Source of the DNA: Dehalococcoidia bacterium
GTDB lineage: Bacteria; Chloroflexota; Dehalococcoidia; SZUA-161
Assembly (NCBI GenBank): GCA_004376205.1
Contig: SOKG01000028.1
Location: forward strand, 1-31,628
Direction of reading: 5' to 3'
Length of the DNA: 31,628 bases
Part shown: positions 25,231 to 31,628 of the stretch, one piece after another
Numbering within the stretch: the first letter of the stretch is position 1
How the letters are laid out: each line of letters opens with the position of its first letter
The notes under the pieces: generated by a model
The model's input: the letters and a program-made list of their open reading frames with translations, nothing else
What the model was told of the DNA's origin: nothing
Database searches by the model: none
Made by a program: the position numbers and the translations under genes

Positions 25231-25376
25231 TCCTATCGACCCTTCGGGGCGGTAAGGAGTGATTGTTCTTTCACAAACTAGTCGCTTGGATCGGGCACGA
25301 CCGAGACGGCAAAATATCAAACTTCGAATTCGCTGGTGATAAAGCCTTCTTGGGGCATGCCCGGGAAGGCTTTTTT
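25231..25376 (+). ncRNA. Structured leader RNA upstream of the pantothenate operon; riboswitch, attenuator or small RNA
   Basis: A predicted transcript of about 146 nt runs from the strong promoter to an intrinsic terminator. It contains a possible UUCG-capped hairpin near 25239-25252, a two-part stem near 25281-25310 (GTCG/CGGC outside TCGG/CCGA), and a purine-rich single-stranded stretch near 25311-25320. I do not recognise a known class. Chloroflexota are reported to carry a pan RNA motif before panBCD genes, which is the obvious family to test. The terminator position argues for control by premature termination, although an independent small RNA is possible. Confidence 0.5.
25341..25376 (+). 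terminator. Intrinsic terminator 11 nt before the first pan-operon gene
   Basis: AAAGCCTTC (25341-25349) pairs perfectly with GAAGGCTTT (25365-25373), with an inner palindrome GGGCATGCCC in the loop and six T at 25371-25376. The ATG at 25388 follows directly. Confidence 0.85.
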
Positions 25377-25387
25377 GATTGATAGAA

Positions 25388-26269
25388 ATGATCAGCAAGA
25401 ACAGCGATATCCCGGAGATAAGAGTCGGCTTCATCGGGGCAGGTACGGTAGGCACTGCTCTTGCAGCAAGGCTGAGCGGTAAGGGCTATCCTGTGATAGC
25501 AGTTGCCAGCCGCAGCAAGTCGTCGGCTGATAAGCTGGCGGAAAGCGTGGACGGCTGCAATTCATACGAGACAAAACAGGCGGTTGCCGATGTCGCTGAC
25601 CTCGTCTTCATCACCACTCCCGATGATGCCATCGCCCAGGTAGTTGCCGAGCTCAAGTGGCATCCAGGACAAAGCGTGGTTCACTGTAGCGGCGCCGACT
25701 CCCTGGATTCCCTGGAACCGGCGAGGAGAGCCGGTGCCCAGGTCGGCGGTTTTCATCCCTTGCAGACCTTCGCCAGCGTCGCTCATGCCATAGAAAACCT
25801 CCCCGGCTCCACATTCGCCGTGGAGACAGAAGGCGAGTTGCTGGAGACATTGAAGCAGATGGCTTCAGCACTCGAAGGGACCTGGATAAGGCTAGGAGCA
25901 GGCGACAAGGTGCTCTATCACGCTGCAGCGGTTTTCGCCTGCAACTATCTGGTTACCCTGGTGAAACTGTCTACTGATCTCTGGCAGGTCTTTGGGGTAT
26001 CTACACCCGAGGCCACTCGCGCCTTGATGCCGCTGCTTCGCGGCACCCTGAACAATCTGGAAAATGTTGGGCTGCCCAACTGCCTCACTGGGCCTATTGC
26101 CCGGGGGGATCTGGGGACTATAAAGAAGCACCTCGCAGCATTAGAGAAGTCAGCCCCGGCGCTGCTATCCACCTACCGTGAGCTGGGACTGCAGACCATC
26201 CCAGTGGCTCTGGCTAAGGGCAAAATCGATAGCCAGAGAGCCGAGGAGATGCGTCGATTGCTGGCATAG
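25388..26269 (+). CDS. Rossmann-fold DUF2520 reductase, candidate ketopantoate reductase
   Basis: A 293-aa two-domain protein: N-terminal NAD(P)-binding VGFIGAGTVGTALAARLSGKG, then FITTPDDAIAQVV, VVHCSGADSLDSLEPARRAG and GGFHPLQTFAS, the signatures of the Rossmann-like/DUF2520 family, followed by an all-helical C-terminal domain. It is first in an operon with panD, panB and panC; no panE is present, so it may supply the ketopantoate-to-pantoate step, as PanG-type alternative reductases do. The ATG at 25388 has no normal Shine-Dalgarno: GGGAAGG at 25363-25369 is 18 nt away and is locked in the terminator stem. A TTG at 25379 is an alternative start. Confidence 0.85.
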   Translation: MISKNSDIPEIRVGFIGAGTVGTALAARLSGKGYPVIAVASRSKSSADKLAESVDGCNSYETKQAVADVADLVFITTPDDAIAQVVAELKWHPGQSVVHCSGADSLDSLEPARRAGAQVGGFHPLQTFASVAHAIENLPGSTFAVETEGELLETLKQMASALEGTWIRLGAGDKVLYHAAAVFACNYLVTLVKLSTDLWQVFGVSTPEATRALMPLLRGTLNNLENVGLPNCLTGPIARGDLGTIKKHLAALEKSAPALLSTYRELGLQTIPVALAKGKIDSQRAEEMRRLLA

Positions 26270-26290
26270 ACAGAGCAGGAGGTATGTAAC

Positions 26291-26704
26291 ATGAGAACGA
26301 TGCTCAAGAGCAAGATACACTGCGCTACTGTAACCGAGGCCAACATCCGGTACGAGGGAAGCATCACCATCGACAAGGACCTCATGGAGGCAGCAGACAC
26401 CCTCCCCTACGAGCAGGTCCACGTGCTGGATATAGACAACGGTTGTCGTCTGGAGACGTATGTCATAGAGGGAGAACGCGGTTCCGGGGTGATCTGCGTC
26501 AATGGAGCCGCCGCCAGGCTAATCACCGCCGGAGACAAGGTCATCATCATCTCCTACCAGGCCGTCTCCGAAGCCGACGCAGCCAACCTCGTACCCAAGC
26601 TGGTCTATGTTAACTCACAGAATGCCATCGTACAGAAGCACAAGGAAGTCCGTTCAAGCATCAAGAGCAGCCAAGATGTTGTCCAGAAACCTCTGTCTGT
26701 ATAG
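26291..26704 (+). CDS. panD: Aspartate 1-decarboxylase proenzyme
   Basis: Makes beta-alanine from aspartate for pantothenate. The 137-aa proenzyme has the self-cleavage site YEGSITID, with Gly23-Ser24 giving the pyruvoyl group on Ser24, preceded by KSKIHCATVTEANIRY (Lys8/9 region), and later EQVHVLDIDNGCRLETYVI and GAAARLITAGDKVIIISY. The ATG is preceded by a strong AGGAGG. It lies 21 bp after the DUF2520 gene. Two AGGA-loop hairpins follow immediately after its stop. Confidence 0.97.
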   Translation: MRTMLKSKIHCATVTEANIRYEGSITIDKDLMEAADTLPYEQVHVLDIDNGCRLETYVIEGERGSGVICVNGAAARLITAGDKVIIISYQAVSEADAANLVPKLVYVNSQNAIVQKHKEVRSSIKSSQDVVQKPLSV

Positions 26705-26726
26705 CGTCCCGATAGGAATCGGGACG
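26705..26726. repeat. AGGA-loop hairpin, copy 4
   Basis: Perfect 9-bp arms CGTCCCGAT and ATCGGGACG around AGGA (26714-26717), starting on the base after the panD stop codon. The stem sequence differs completely from the other copies while the loop is kept. Confidence 0.6.
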
Positions 26727-26734
26727 GAGAATTC

Positions 26735-26754
26735 GTCGCCACAGGAGTGGCAAC
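26735..26754. repeat. AGGA-loop hairpin, copy 5
   Basis: GTCGCCAC - AGGA - GTGGCAAC, one mismatch in the arms, followed by GCTAC. The flank GCAACGCTAC is shared with copy 3 at 23438-23447. Confidence 0.55.
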
Positions 26755-26791
26755 GCTACTTGCTTCCATCCAACAAGCAGGGAGGAAGATA

Positions 26792-27628
26792 ATGAGGGTT
26801 AGCATTATTCAGATAAAAGAGATGAAGCAAAAAGGCGAGAAAATCGCCATGCTCACTGCCTATGATTACGCTACAGCCAAGTTAATCGATGGGGCGGGAA
26901 TACCGCTGATACTGGTCGGCGACAGCCTGGGAATGGTAGTCTTGGGCTACGAGTCGACCATCCCGGTGACTATGGACGAGATGCTCCATCACACCAAAGC
27001 AGTGGTGAGGGGGACCACGCGAGCGCTGATAGTGGGCGACATGCCGTTTATGACCTATCAGGTCTCGGTTGATGATGCCCTGCGCAACGCTGCCAGATTC
27101 ATTCAAGAAGGAGGAGCCCAGACGGTCAAGCTCGAGGGCGGCGAGAATATGGCGGAGACGGTGAAGCGAATTGTCTCCTCTGGCATCCCTGTGATGGGAC
27201 ATATCGGCCTCACCCCCCAATCGATACACCAGCTTGGGGGATTCAAGGTGATGGGTAAGACCCTGGAAGCAGCTGTTCGCCTGATTAACGACGCCAAGGC
27301 ACTCGATGAGGCTGGCGTCTTCGCCATTGTACTTGAGTGTGTACCCGAGCCGTTGTCCAAACTCATTACCGAGAAAGTCAGCGTGCCTACCATTGGCATC
27401 GGCGCTGGCAAGTATTGCGACGGCCAGGTACAGGTAATCAGCGACCTTTTAGGCCTCTACACCGACTTCGTTCCCAAACATGCCAAGCAATATGCGCGGT
27501 TGTTTGAAAGCATCAAGAGCGCTACTGCCGACTACATTGCCGAAGTGCAGGCAGGCGCTTTCCCCACCGAGAAACAGAGCTATGCTATGGACAAGAGCGT
27601 CCTTACTGAGCTTGAGAAGTCCATGTAG
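26792..27628 (+). CDS. panB: 3-methyl-2-oxobutanoate hydroxymethyltransferase
   Basis: Adds a hydroxymethyl group from methylene-tetrahydrofolate to ketoisovalerate to give ketopantoate. The 278-aa TIM-barrel has KIAMLTAYDYATAKLIDGAG, the metal-binding LVGDSLGMVVLGYEST, VTMDEMLHHTKAV, VKLEGG, GHIGLTPQS and PTIGIGAG. I chose the ATG at 26792 because GGGAGGAAG precedes it; the open frame to 26747 would start inside hairpin copy 5. It lies 87 bp after panD and 17 bp before panC. Confidence 0.97.
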   Translation: MRVSIIQIKEMKQKGEKIAMLTAYDYATAKLIDGAGIPLILVGDSLGMVVLGYESTIPVTMDEMLHHTKAVVRGTTRALIVGDMPFMTYQVSVDDALRNAARFIQEGGAQTVKLEGGENMAETVKRIVSSGIPVMGHIGLTPQSIHQLGGFKVMGKTLEAAVRLINDAKALDEAGVFAIVLECVPEPLSKLITEKVSVPTIGIGAGKYCDGQVQVISDLLGLYTDFVPKHAKQYARLFESIKSATADYIAEVQAGAFPTEKQSYAMDKSVLTELEKSM

Positions 27629-27645
27629 AAGCACTCGGTTTGTCG

Positions 27646-28482
27646 ATGAAAGTCCTATACGAGACTGCAGAAGTGAAGAGATGGCGGCGCAAGCACAGCG
27701 GCTCAGTGGGCTTCGTGCCCACAATGGGATACCTGCATGAGGGACACGTCGAGTTGATTCGCCGGGCACGGGCTGAGAACAAGAACGTCGCCGTCAGTAT
27801 CTTCGTCAACCCCACCCAGTTCGGTCCCCGTGAGGATTTCGCCGCCTATCCCCGCGACCCCGAGCGAGACCTCTCTTTGCTTAAACAAGAGAAGGTAGAC
27901 GTGGTCTTCATGCCTGACGCCGAAGAGATTTACCCTCCCCAATCCAACACCTGGGTGGAGGTTGGAAGCGTCACCGAGCGGCTGGAGGATGCTTTTCGAC
28001 CCGGCCACTTCCGCGGCGTGGCCACGGTGGTCGCCAAGCTATTTGGCATAGTTGAGCCCACTAGAGCCTACTTCGGGCAGAAGGACGCCCAGCAACTGGT
28101 GGTGATCAGGAAGATGGTCGACGACCTCAACATGAACGTCGAGGTCGTCGCTGTGCCCACTGTGAGAGAGCTTGACGGGCTGGCCATGAGCAGCCGCAAC
28201 GTATATCTCGACCCCGAGGAGAGGGAATCGGCAGTGGTACTCTATAAGGCGCTGTCTCGCGCTCAGAAGCTCTGGGGGAAGGGCGAAAGAAGCGCCGAGC
28301 TACTCCGCAAGGAGATAACCTCGCTGATCGAGAGCGAGCCCAAGGCTACCATCGACTACGTAAGCATTGCCGATCCTGAGACGCTGGAGGAGCTTGAGCA
28401 GATCGAAGACCACGCACTGGTTTCGATGGCGGTTAGGATCGGCAAGACTAGGCTAATCGACAGCATGACGTTGGGAAAGTAA
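27646..28482 (+). CDS. panC: Pantothenate synthetase
   Basis: Joins pantoate and beta-alanine using ATP. The 278 aa show the nucleotidyltransferase HIGH-type motif PTMGYLHEGH (about residues 26-35), NPTQFGPREDFAAYPR, FRPGHFRGVATVVAKLF, YFGQKDAQQL and MSSRNVYL (KMSKS-like loop). The ATG at 27646 matches the family N-terminus; the TTG at 27640 adds two residues. No clear ribosome site is seen, so translation may depend on coupling to panB. With panB, panD and the DUF2520 reductase, the pathway from ketoisovalerate and aspartate to pantothenate is complete if the reductase guess is right. Confidence 0.97.
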   Translation: MKVLYETAEVKRWRRKHSGSVGFVPTMGYLHEGHVELIRRARAENKNVAVSIFVNPTQFGPREDFAAYPRDPERDLSLLKQEKVDVVFMPDAEEIYPPQSNTWVEVGSVTERLEDAFRPGHFRGVATVVAKLFGIVEPTRAYFGQKDAQQLVVIRKMVDDLNMNVEVVAVPTVRELDGLAMSSRNVYLDPEERESAVVLYKALSRAQKLWGKGERSAELLRKEITSLIESEPKATIDYVSIADPETLEELEQIEDHALVSMAVRIGKTRLIDSMTLGK

Positions 28483-28515
28483 CAGACTCCGGTCCCTGCG
28501 GCCGGATCGAATTGA

Positions 28516-28547
28516 GGGGGTGGTGGAGATTTGTCTCCCCCATCCCC
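28516..28547 (+). other. Long hairpin between panC and surE
   Basis: 14-nt arms at 28516-28529 and 28534-28547 pair with one mismatch and one G-U pair, around a TTTG loop. It is G/C-rich with only three T after it, so it is a poor intrinsic terminator but a likely transcript-stability or partial termination element at the end of the pan genes. Confidence 0.45.
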
Positions 28548-28584
28548 TTTGTGGTAAACTGGGACTTTGGAAGGAGTCTCCCCC

Positions 28585-29388
28585 TTGAAGATCCTCATCA
28601 CCAATGATGATGGCATCGCCGCCCCGGGTCTGTGGGCGCTTGTTGAGGAACTCAGAAGTATAGCTGAAGTAGTCGTGGTCGCCCCAGACCGGGAGCAGAG
28701 CGGGGTGGGCACCTCGGTTACCCTGCACCAGCCACTGAGAGTGAGACCGGTGAAACCCATAGTGGCCGGTATTGAGGCCTACGTCGTGGAAGGTACTCCT
28801 GCCGACAGCATTATCATTGCCCTCAAGATGCTTTTGAAAGACAAGATGGACCTGGTGGTCTGCGGTATCAACGAAGGTTCAAACCTGGGTACCGATGTCC
28901 TTATCTCGGGGACGGTGGGTGCCGCCTTCCAGGCCTACTTCTACGGGTTGCCGGCGATCGCCATCTCGGTAGCTTCTTTCGACAATCTGCACTTTGAAGT
29001 TGCCAGCAGAATCTGCGGTCTCCTGGCCCAGCAGCTTGCCGCCGGCAAATTGCCCCCAAGGTTGCTGCTGAACATCAACCTGCCCAACCTGCCCCTCGAT
29101 CAGATTGCAGGGATCGAGATCACGGAACTCGGCGAACGCAGCTATACCGACGCGGTCAAGAGGGGCGGCGTCAAAGCGGGCCACGATGGCAAGAGAGATT
29201 ACTACTGGATTGTGCACGGCGAGCCCCAATCCAAAGAGGATAAAGGGACAGACGTCTGGGCGTTAAGGCACAAGAGAATCTCCATCACCCCCATTCACCA
29301 CGACCTGACCAGCCATGAGCAGCTTGCATCGCTCGAAGGAGTGTGCTCGTCGCTGTCCCAGGAGCTGTCTTCAAGCAGGCTGGGTTGA
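28585..29388 (+). CDS. surE: 5'/3'-nucleotidase SurE
   Basis: A metal-dependent nucleoside monophosphate phosphatase involved in survival under stress. The 267 aa include the N-terminal ILITNDDGI metal site (Asp8, Asp9), VVVVAPDREQSGVGTSVTLH, VEGTPADSIIIAL and GINEGSNLGTDVLISGTVGAA. I start it at the TTG at 28585, giving KILITNDDG right after the start as in the family, with AAGGAG upstream; an upstream TTG at 28567 would add six atypical residues and place the ribosome site inside the gene. It lies 102 bp beyond panC on the same strand. Confidence 0.95.
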   Translation: MKILITNDDGIAAPGLWALVEELRSIAEVVVVAPDREQSGVGTSVTLHQPLRVRPVKPIVAGIEAYVVEGTPADSIIIALKMLLKDKMDLVVCGINEGSNLGTDVLISGTVGAAFQAYFYGLPAIAISVASFDNLHFEVASRICGLLAQQLAAGKLPPRLLLNINLPNLPLDQIAGIEITELGERSYTDAVKRGGVKAGHDGKRDYYWIVHGEPQSKEDKGTDVWALRHKRISITPIHHDLTSHEQLASLEGVCSSLSQELSSSRLG

Positions 29389-29649
29389 CACATATTTACT
29401 GTTTTTGACCTTAGAATTTGCTATGAGGCGCACTTCTTCCCGAATGCCTCTTCAGCTAACCCCACACAATGGTCTCGGAGAAAGTGAAGACACGCCTGCG
29501 GCAAAACGTGGCAAGGGAGAGGGGATTGTGGGGAGGTGTTGTGGTTGTTATTGGTTAAGTTTCTTCCCGTGGCTTGACTGTTGCATTGACAGTATACATG
29601 CTCCTATTCGAAAGCTCACTCCTTTGTAATGACTGGAGTTTCCTTGTGT
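29389..29649. other. Intergenic stretch after surE, no gene recognised
   Basis: Convergent surE and the NTF2-like gene flank 261 bp. The only coding-like signal is a short ATG-led frame at 29469 of 29 codons ending in TAA; no ribosome site precedes it. No terminator with a T-tract is obvious for surE. Confidence 0.5.
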
Positions 29650-30048
29650 CTACTTGGGAATTGGCTGCGGCAAATCACTATTCCATATATCAACAGCAAC
29701 CTTCCATGAGCCATCTGCCTGACGCTTCATGATTACAACGTATTTACCTTTGTCTACTATTGGCTGTCCGCCTTCTGGCTCCATATCTATTTGAATGATG
29801 CCCCTTTCATATGCCAGGTTCCCGTCATAATCCGACTCAAGGATTTCAAAGTTTAATCTCTTTAGACCTAGGAACGCTCTACCAGCATCAAAAAACTCTT
29901 TTATGGCTTGCTTTCCGCTTACTATCTCCACATTAGGGTGGAGGAATGTGGCATCTTCGGTATAGATTTCAACCGCTGCGTCCAAATCGCCACGATTGAA
30001 CGCTTCTCCAAATTTTTTAGTAACATCCCTTATATCTTGTGCAACCAT
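29650..30048 (-). CDS. NTF2-like / SnoaL-like domain protein
   Basis: A 132-aa protein of the nuclear transport factor 2/ketosteroid isomerase-like fold (DUF4440/SnoaL group). Seen: DIRDVTKKFGEAFNRGDLDAAVEIYTEDATFLHPN, then SGKQAIKEFFDAG, YERGIIQIDM, and the late KYVVIMKRQADGSWKVAVDIWNS, which is typical of that fold. No enzyme function can be assigned. The ATG at 30048 has AAAGGA nine bases upstream; the open frame to 30063 would remove the ribosome site. The gene is visibly richer in A+T and in TTA/ATA/AAA-type codons than its neighbours, suggesting acquisition by transfer. Confidence 0.88.
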   Translation of the reverse strand: MVAQDIRDVTKKFGEAFNRGDLDAAVEIYTEDATFLHPNVEIVSGKQAIKEFFDAGRAFLGLKRLNFEILESDYDGNLAYERGIIQIDMEPEGGQPIVDKGKYVVIMKRQADGSWKVAVDIWNSDLPQPIPK

Positions 30049-30483
30049 TAGCAATCCTTTCAAGCTGTATTCTGTCTATGATTTCCCCTTGCGATAATCA
30101 TCGGTGATAACATGATACTACTGGAAGTCAAGACCCCAAAATATCCTTATTTGCTTTACAGTGGCTGTGAGGCACACAACGCCCTTATGTCAAGGCAAAG
30201 GCGGCTTTTATGTGAAGCTAGGGCGGGGGATTGCCAGCTCTGCCTCAGACTTGCCAGATTTGCCATCTGACGTGCGGACCATGCGGACTCCTATTTGGCA
30301 GAATGTCAACTTATGGCAGCGTTATGTCTAGCAGGCTGCTCCGCCTCAGACACTCGTGGCGGAGTCATAAGGGATATAATAGGCGTTGACATTGCTTGCC
30401 CTGTGTCGTTAGAATGAAGTGTCTGAAGACCGCTTAACTCTAAACAAAAGGAAGAGGAGAGCGGAGACTTCACGTTCATTTGT
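30049..30483. other. 435-bp non-coding stretch before the tRNA cluster
   Basis: No gene or tRNA is seen. It holds the tRNA promoter at 30386-30415 and a hairpin with CTCCGCC/GGCGGAG arms (about 30337-30365). The part 30180-30340 has many short recurring words (for example TTGCCAGATTTGCCATCTG) and looks like decayed, formerly repetitive sequence, but no repeat unit or att-like copy of the tRNA ends is evident in the window. Confidence 0.5.
30386..30415 (+). promoter_or_regulatory. Promoter of the tRNA-Phe/Leu/Gln cluster
   Basis: TTGACA (30386-30391), 18-bp spacer, TAGAAT (30410-30415), about 68 bp before the first tRNA. Confidence 0.65.
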
Positions 30484-30556
30484 GCCGAGGTAGCTCAGGT
30501 GGTAGAGCACTTGACTGAAAATCAAGGTGTCAGCGGTTCGACTCCGCTCCTCGGCA
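30484..30556 (+). tRNA. tRNA-Phe (GAA)
   Basis: Acceptor GCCGAGG/CCTCGGC, anticodon loop CTGAAAA, T loop TTCGACT. After discriminator A30556 only CC is encoded; the next base is G1 of the following tRNA, so the terminal A must be added enzymatically. Confidence 0.95.
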
Positions 30557-30558
30557 CC

Positions 30559-30646
30559 GCCGAAGTGGCGGAATGGCAGACGCGGCAGTCTCAAAAACTG
30601 TTGGGGGGCGACTCCCGTGCCGGTTCGAGTCCGGCCTTCGGCACCA
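30559..30646 (+). tRNA. tRNA-Leu (CAA)
   Basis: A class II tRNA with a long variable arm. Acceptor GCCGAAG/CTTCGGC, anticodon loop CTCAAAA (anticodon CAA), T loop TTCGAGT, and CCA encoded at 30644-30646. It starts right after the CC of tRNA-Phe. Confidence 0.94.
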
Positions 30647-30647
30647 G

Positions 30648-30721
30648 TGCCGAGTGGTGTAGTGGTAGCACACGGGACTTTGGATCCTTAGGCCCAGGTT
30701 CGAATCCTGGCTCGGCAGCCA
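30648..30721 (+). tRNA. tRNA-Gln (UUG)
   Basis: Acceptor TGCCGAG/CTCGGCA, anticodon loop CTTTGGA (anticodon TTG), T loop TTCGAAT, discriminator G and CCA encoded at 30719-30721. One base separates it from tRNA-Leu. Confidence 0.94.
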
Positions 30722-30744
30722 TCCATTAAGCGCAGGTTTGTGGC

Positions 30745-30775
30745 AACACCGTAGTCGAAGGACACGGTGTTTTTT
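30745..30775 (+). terminator. Intrinsic terminator of the tRNA cluster
   Basis: Arms AACACCGT (30745-30752) and ACGGTGTT (30764-30771) with an 11-nt loop and a run of six T (30770-30775). Confidence 0.85.
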
Positions 30776-30831
30776 CCATCTGCAGAAGGACAGTCAGGAG
30801 TAATGACTCCACCGAAATCAGGAGTCGTCTG

Positions 30832-31380
30832 ATGCCAAGCACATGGGATGTCAGGGTAGCTTCCCCTCGAAGGCTGTTGCTGTCTTTGCACAATTTTCTG
30901 GATGAGCACGGCTATGCACACGAATACGAGCCGTCGGAAGCCGAGCCCAACGCAGGCAGCGGCCCGGCTATCTTCAAGAGCGAACTCATCGGAAAGAGGG
31001 ACTCCCCCAGGCGGGACAGGGCTTACCTCGTGTTCGGCCTTCTTCTCTTACCTACAATCTTGCTAACGACTCTGGGTATACAATTCCTGAAAGCAAGTCG
31101 GTATTATCTGAGAACAATCGCCAGGATAAGCGTAGAGGGGGAAGTCTATCCCACCAGAGGTGGAGGACAGGGTACCGTTCAAAGTGGGGAGTTGGATACA
31201 GTCTGCGATGCCAGGGTCACGCTTGACATGACGGCAGGCGTTGCCCAAGGTGACTACGAGATAGTGAGGCCCACCGAAGACAAGCGTGAACTGGTGAGGC
31301 TCGCGGAAGAACAAAGGCAACTCTCTGAGCTTCTGCCCACGATAGCCTTGCCCCAAGCGGACGCCTCACCGGAACATTGA
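30832..31380 (+). CDS. Hypothetical protein with a central membrane helix
   Basis: I do not recognise this 182-aa protein. Residues 1-60 are polar, one hydrophobic helix spans about 66-86 (YLVFGLLLLPTILLTTLGIQ), and the C-terminal half is soluble and charged, ending in a helix-like EDKRELVRLAEEQRQLSELL. The ATG has AGGAG seven bases upstream, and the reading frame is uninterrupted, supporting a real gene. The only Cys is near residue 125. It sits between two tRNA loci, with no functional clue from neighbours. Confidence 0.65.
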   Translation: MPSTWDVRVASPRRLLLSLHNFLDEHGYAHEYEPSEAEPNAGSGPAIFKSELIGKRDSPRRDRAYLVFGLLLLPTILLTTLGIQFLKASRYYLRTIARISVEGEVYPTRGGGQGTVQSGELDTVCDARVTLDMTAGVAQGDYEIVRPTEDKRELVRLAEEQRQLSELLPTIALPQADASPEH

Positions 31381-31460
31381 GCTAGTGTCCCAGGAGCGTC
31401 AAAGCCCTGCCAGGGCCACTTCACCCTGTTCGCCGTGGTTGGCGACTCACCGACTCGATA

Positions 31461-31489
31461 TTGATTGACATAGCCACCGGTGCTATACT
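31461..31489 (+). promoter_or_regulatory. Promoter of tRNA-Asn
   Basis: TTGATT (31461-31466), 17-bp spacer, TATACT (31484-31489), about 65 bp before the tRNA. An overlapping TTGACA at 31465 has too short a spacing to be the -35 box. Confidence 0.5.
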
Positions 31490-31553
31490 TGAGTGCGCGA
31501 GACTCTAATAACGGTACAACAATCTAAAAGTCTGAGGACTACGAGAAAAACGC

Positions 31554-31628
31554 TCCCCGATAGCTCAACGGTAGAGCGGGCGGCTGTTAACCGCTAGGTT
31601 GTAGGTTCGAATCCTGCTCGGGGAGCCA
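31554..31628 (+). tRNA. tRNA-Asn (GUU)
   Basis: Acceptor TCCCCGA/TCGGGGA, anticodon loop CTGTTAA (anticodon GTT), T loop TTCGAAT, discriminator G and CCA encoded; the gene ends exactly at the window end. Confidence 0.95.

Noticed and set aside
29469..29600. Short ATG-led frame interrupted by TAA, with a hydrophobic continuation, as a broken membrane protein
   Set aside because: The 29-codon frame has no ribosome site, and the continuation matches nothing I recognise; too short to call a pseudogene.
30800..30831. Another AGGA-type hairpin (TCAGGAGT words near 30793-30826)
   Set aside because: The words recur as direct copies but do not form a stem closing on AGGA; one copy is simply the ribosome site of the next gene.
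1..31628. In-frame UGA selenoprotein genes near the sel genes
   Set aside because: All recognised genes have full family length without internal UGA, and no broken frame joins across a UGA with a following hairpin.
1..31628. CRISPR arrays, transposases, integrases or phage genes
   Set aside because: No regularly spaced direct repeats and no protein with recognisable transposase, integrase or phage motifs were seen on either strand.

Overview
The window looks like a chromosomal segment of a bacterium in the Chloroflexota, probably Dehalococcoidia-like. This is inferred from gene content and protein style: a selenium and formate-dehydrogenase maturation set, corrinoid salvage rather than de novo synthesis, a pan operon with a DUF2520 protein, and GT20 with OtsB. 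No rRNA or phylogenetic marker in the window proves it. Genes are dense, often overlap, and lie on both strands. I see no complete mobile element, phage or CRISPR array.

Layout. 1-868 is the 5' part of alaS (minus), divergent from a trehalose-phosphate synthase of an unusual GT20 subtype. That gene converges on, and overlaps, otsB. MscS and ComM/YifB follow on the minus strand. From 6491 to 12298 lies an island for making exported selenium- and molybdenum-dependent formate dehydrogenases: fdhD, two tatA-type genes, tatC, selA, selB and a convergent tRNA-Sec (selC). No dehydrogenase structural gene is present.

From 18850 down to 12893 (minus) runs a tight corrinoid uptake and lower-ligand operon: btuF, cobT, cobS, cobU, a COG2102/DUF71 ATP pyrophosphatase, btuC and btuD. 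Most genes overlap by 4-32 bp. A TTGACA-17-TAGAAT promoter overlaps a 38-bp imperfect palindrome, and a winged-helix regulator gene lies just upstream. The inferred leader is about 50 nt, too short for a cobalamin riboswitch, so repression by a protein is the simplest reading.

Next come a DUF47/PhoU-like plus PiT phosphate pair (plus), then serA and a class-V aminotransferase (minus). Divergent from the aminotransferase is a small HNH nuclease gene. A strong promoter at 25197 starts a structured leader that ends in a canonical intrinsic terminator only 11 nt before the first gene of a pantothenate operon (DUF2520 reductase, panD, panB, panC), followed by surE. The end of the window holds an AT-richer NTF2-like gene, a tRNA-Phe/Leu/Gln cluster with its own promoter and terminator, a hypothetical membrane protein and tRNA-Asn.

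The observations most worth pursuing are the terminator-guarded pan leader, the operator/regulator arrangement of the corrinoid operon, a family of small hairpins with an invariant AGGA/TCCT loop in three intergenic spacers, and the divergent GT20 enzyme.
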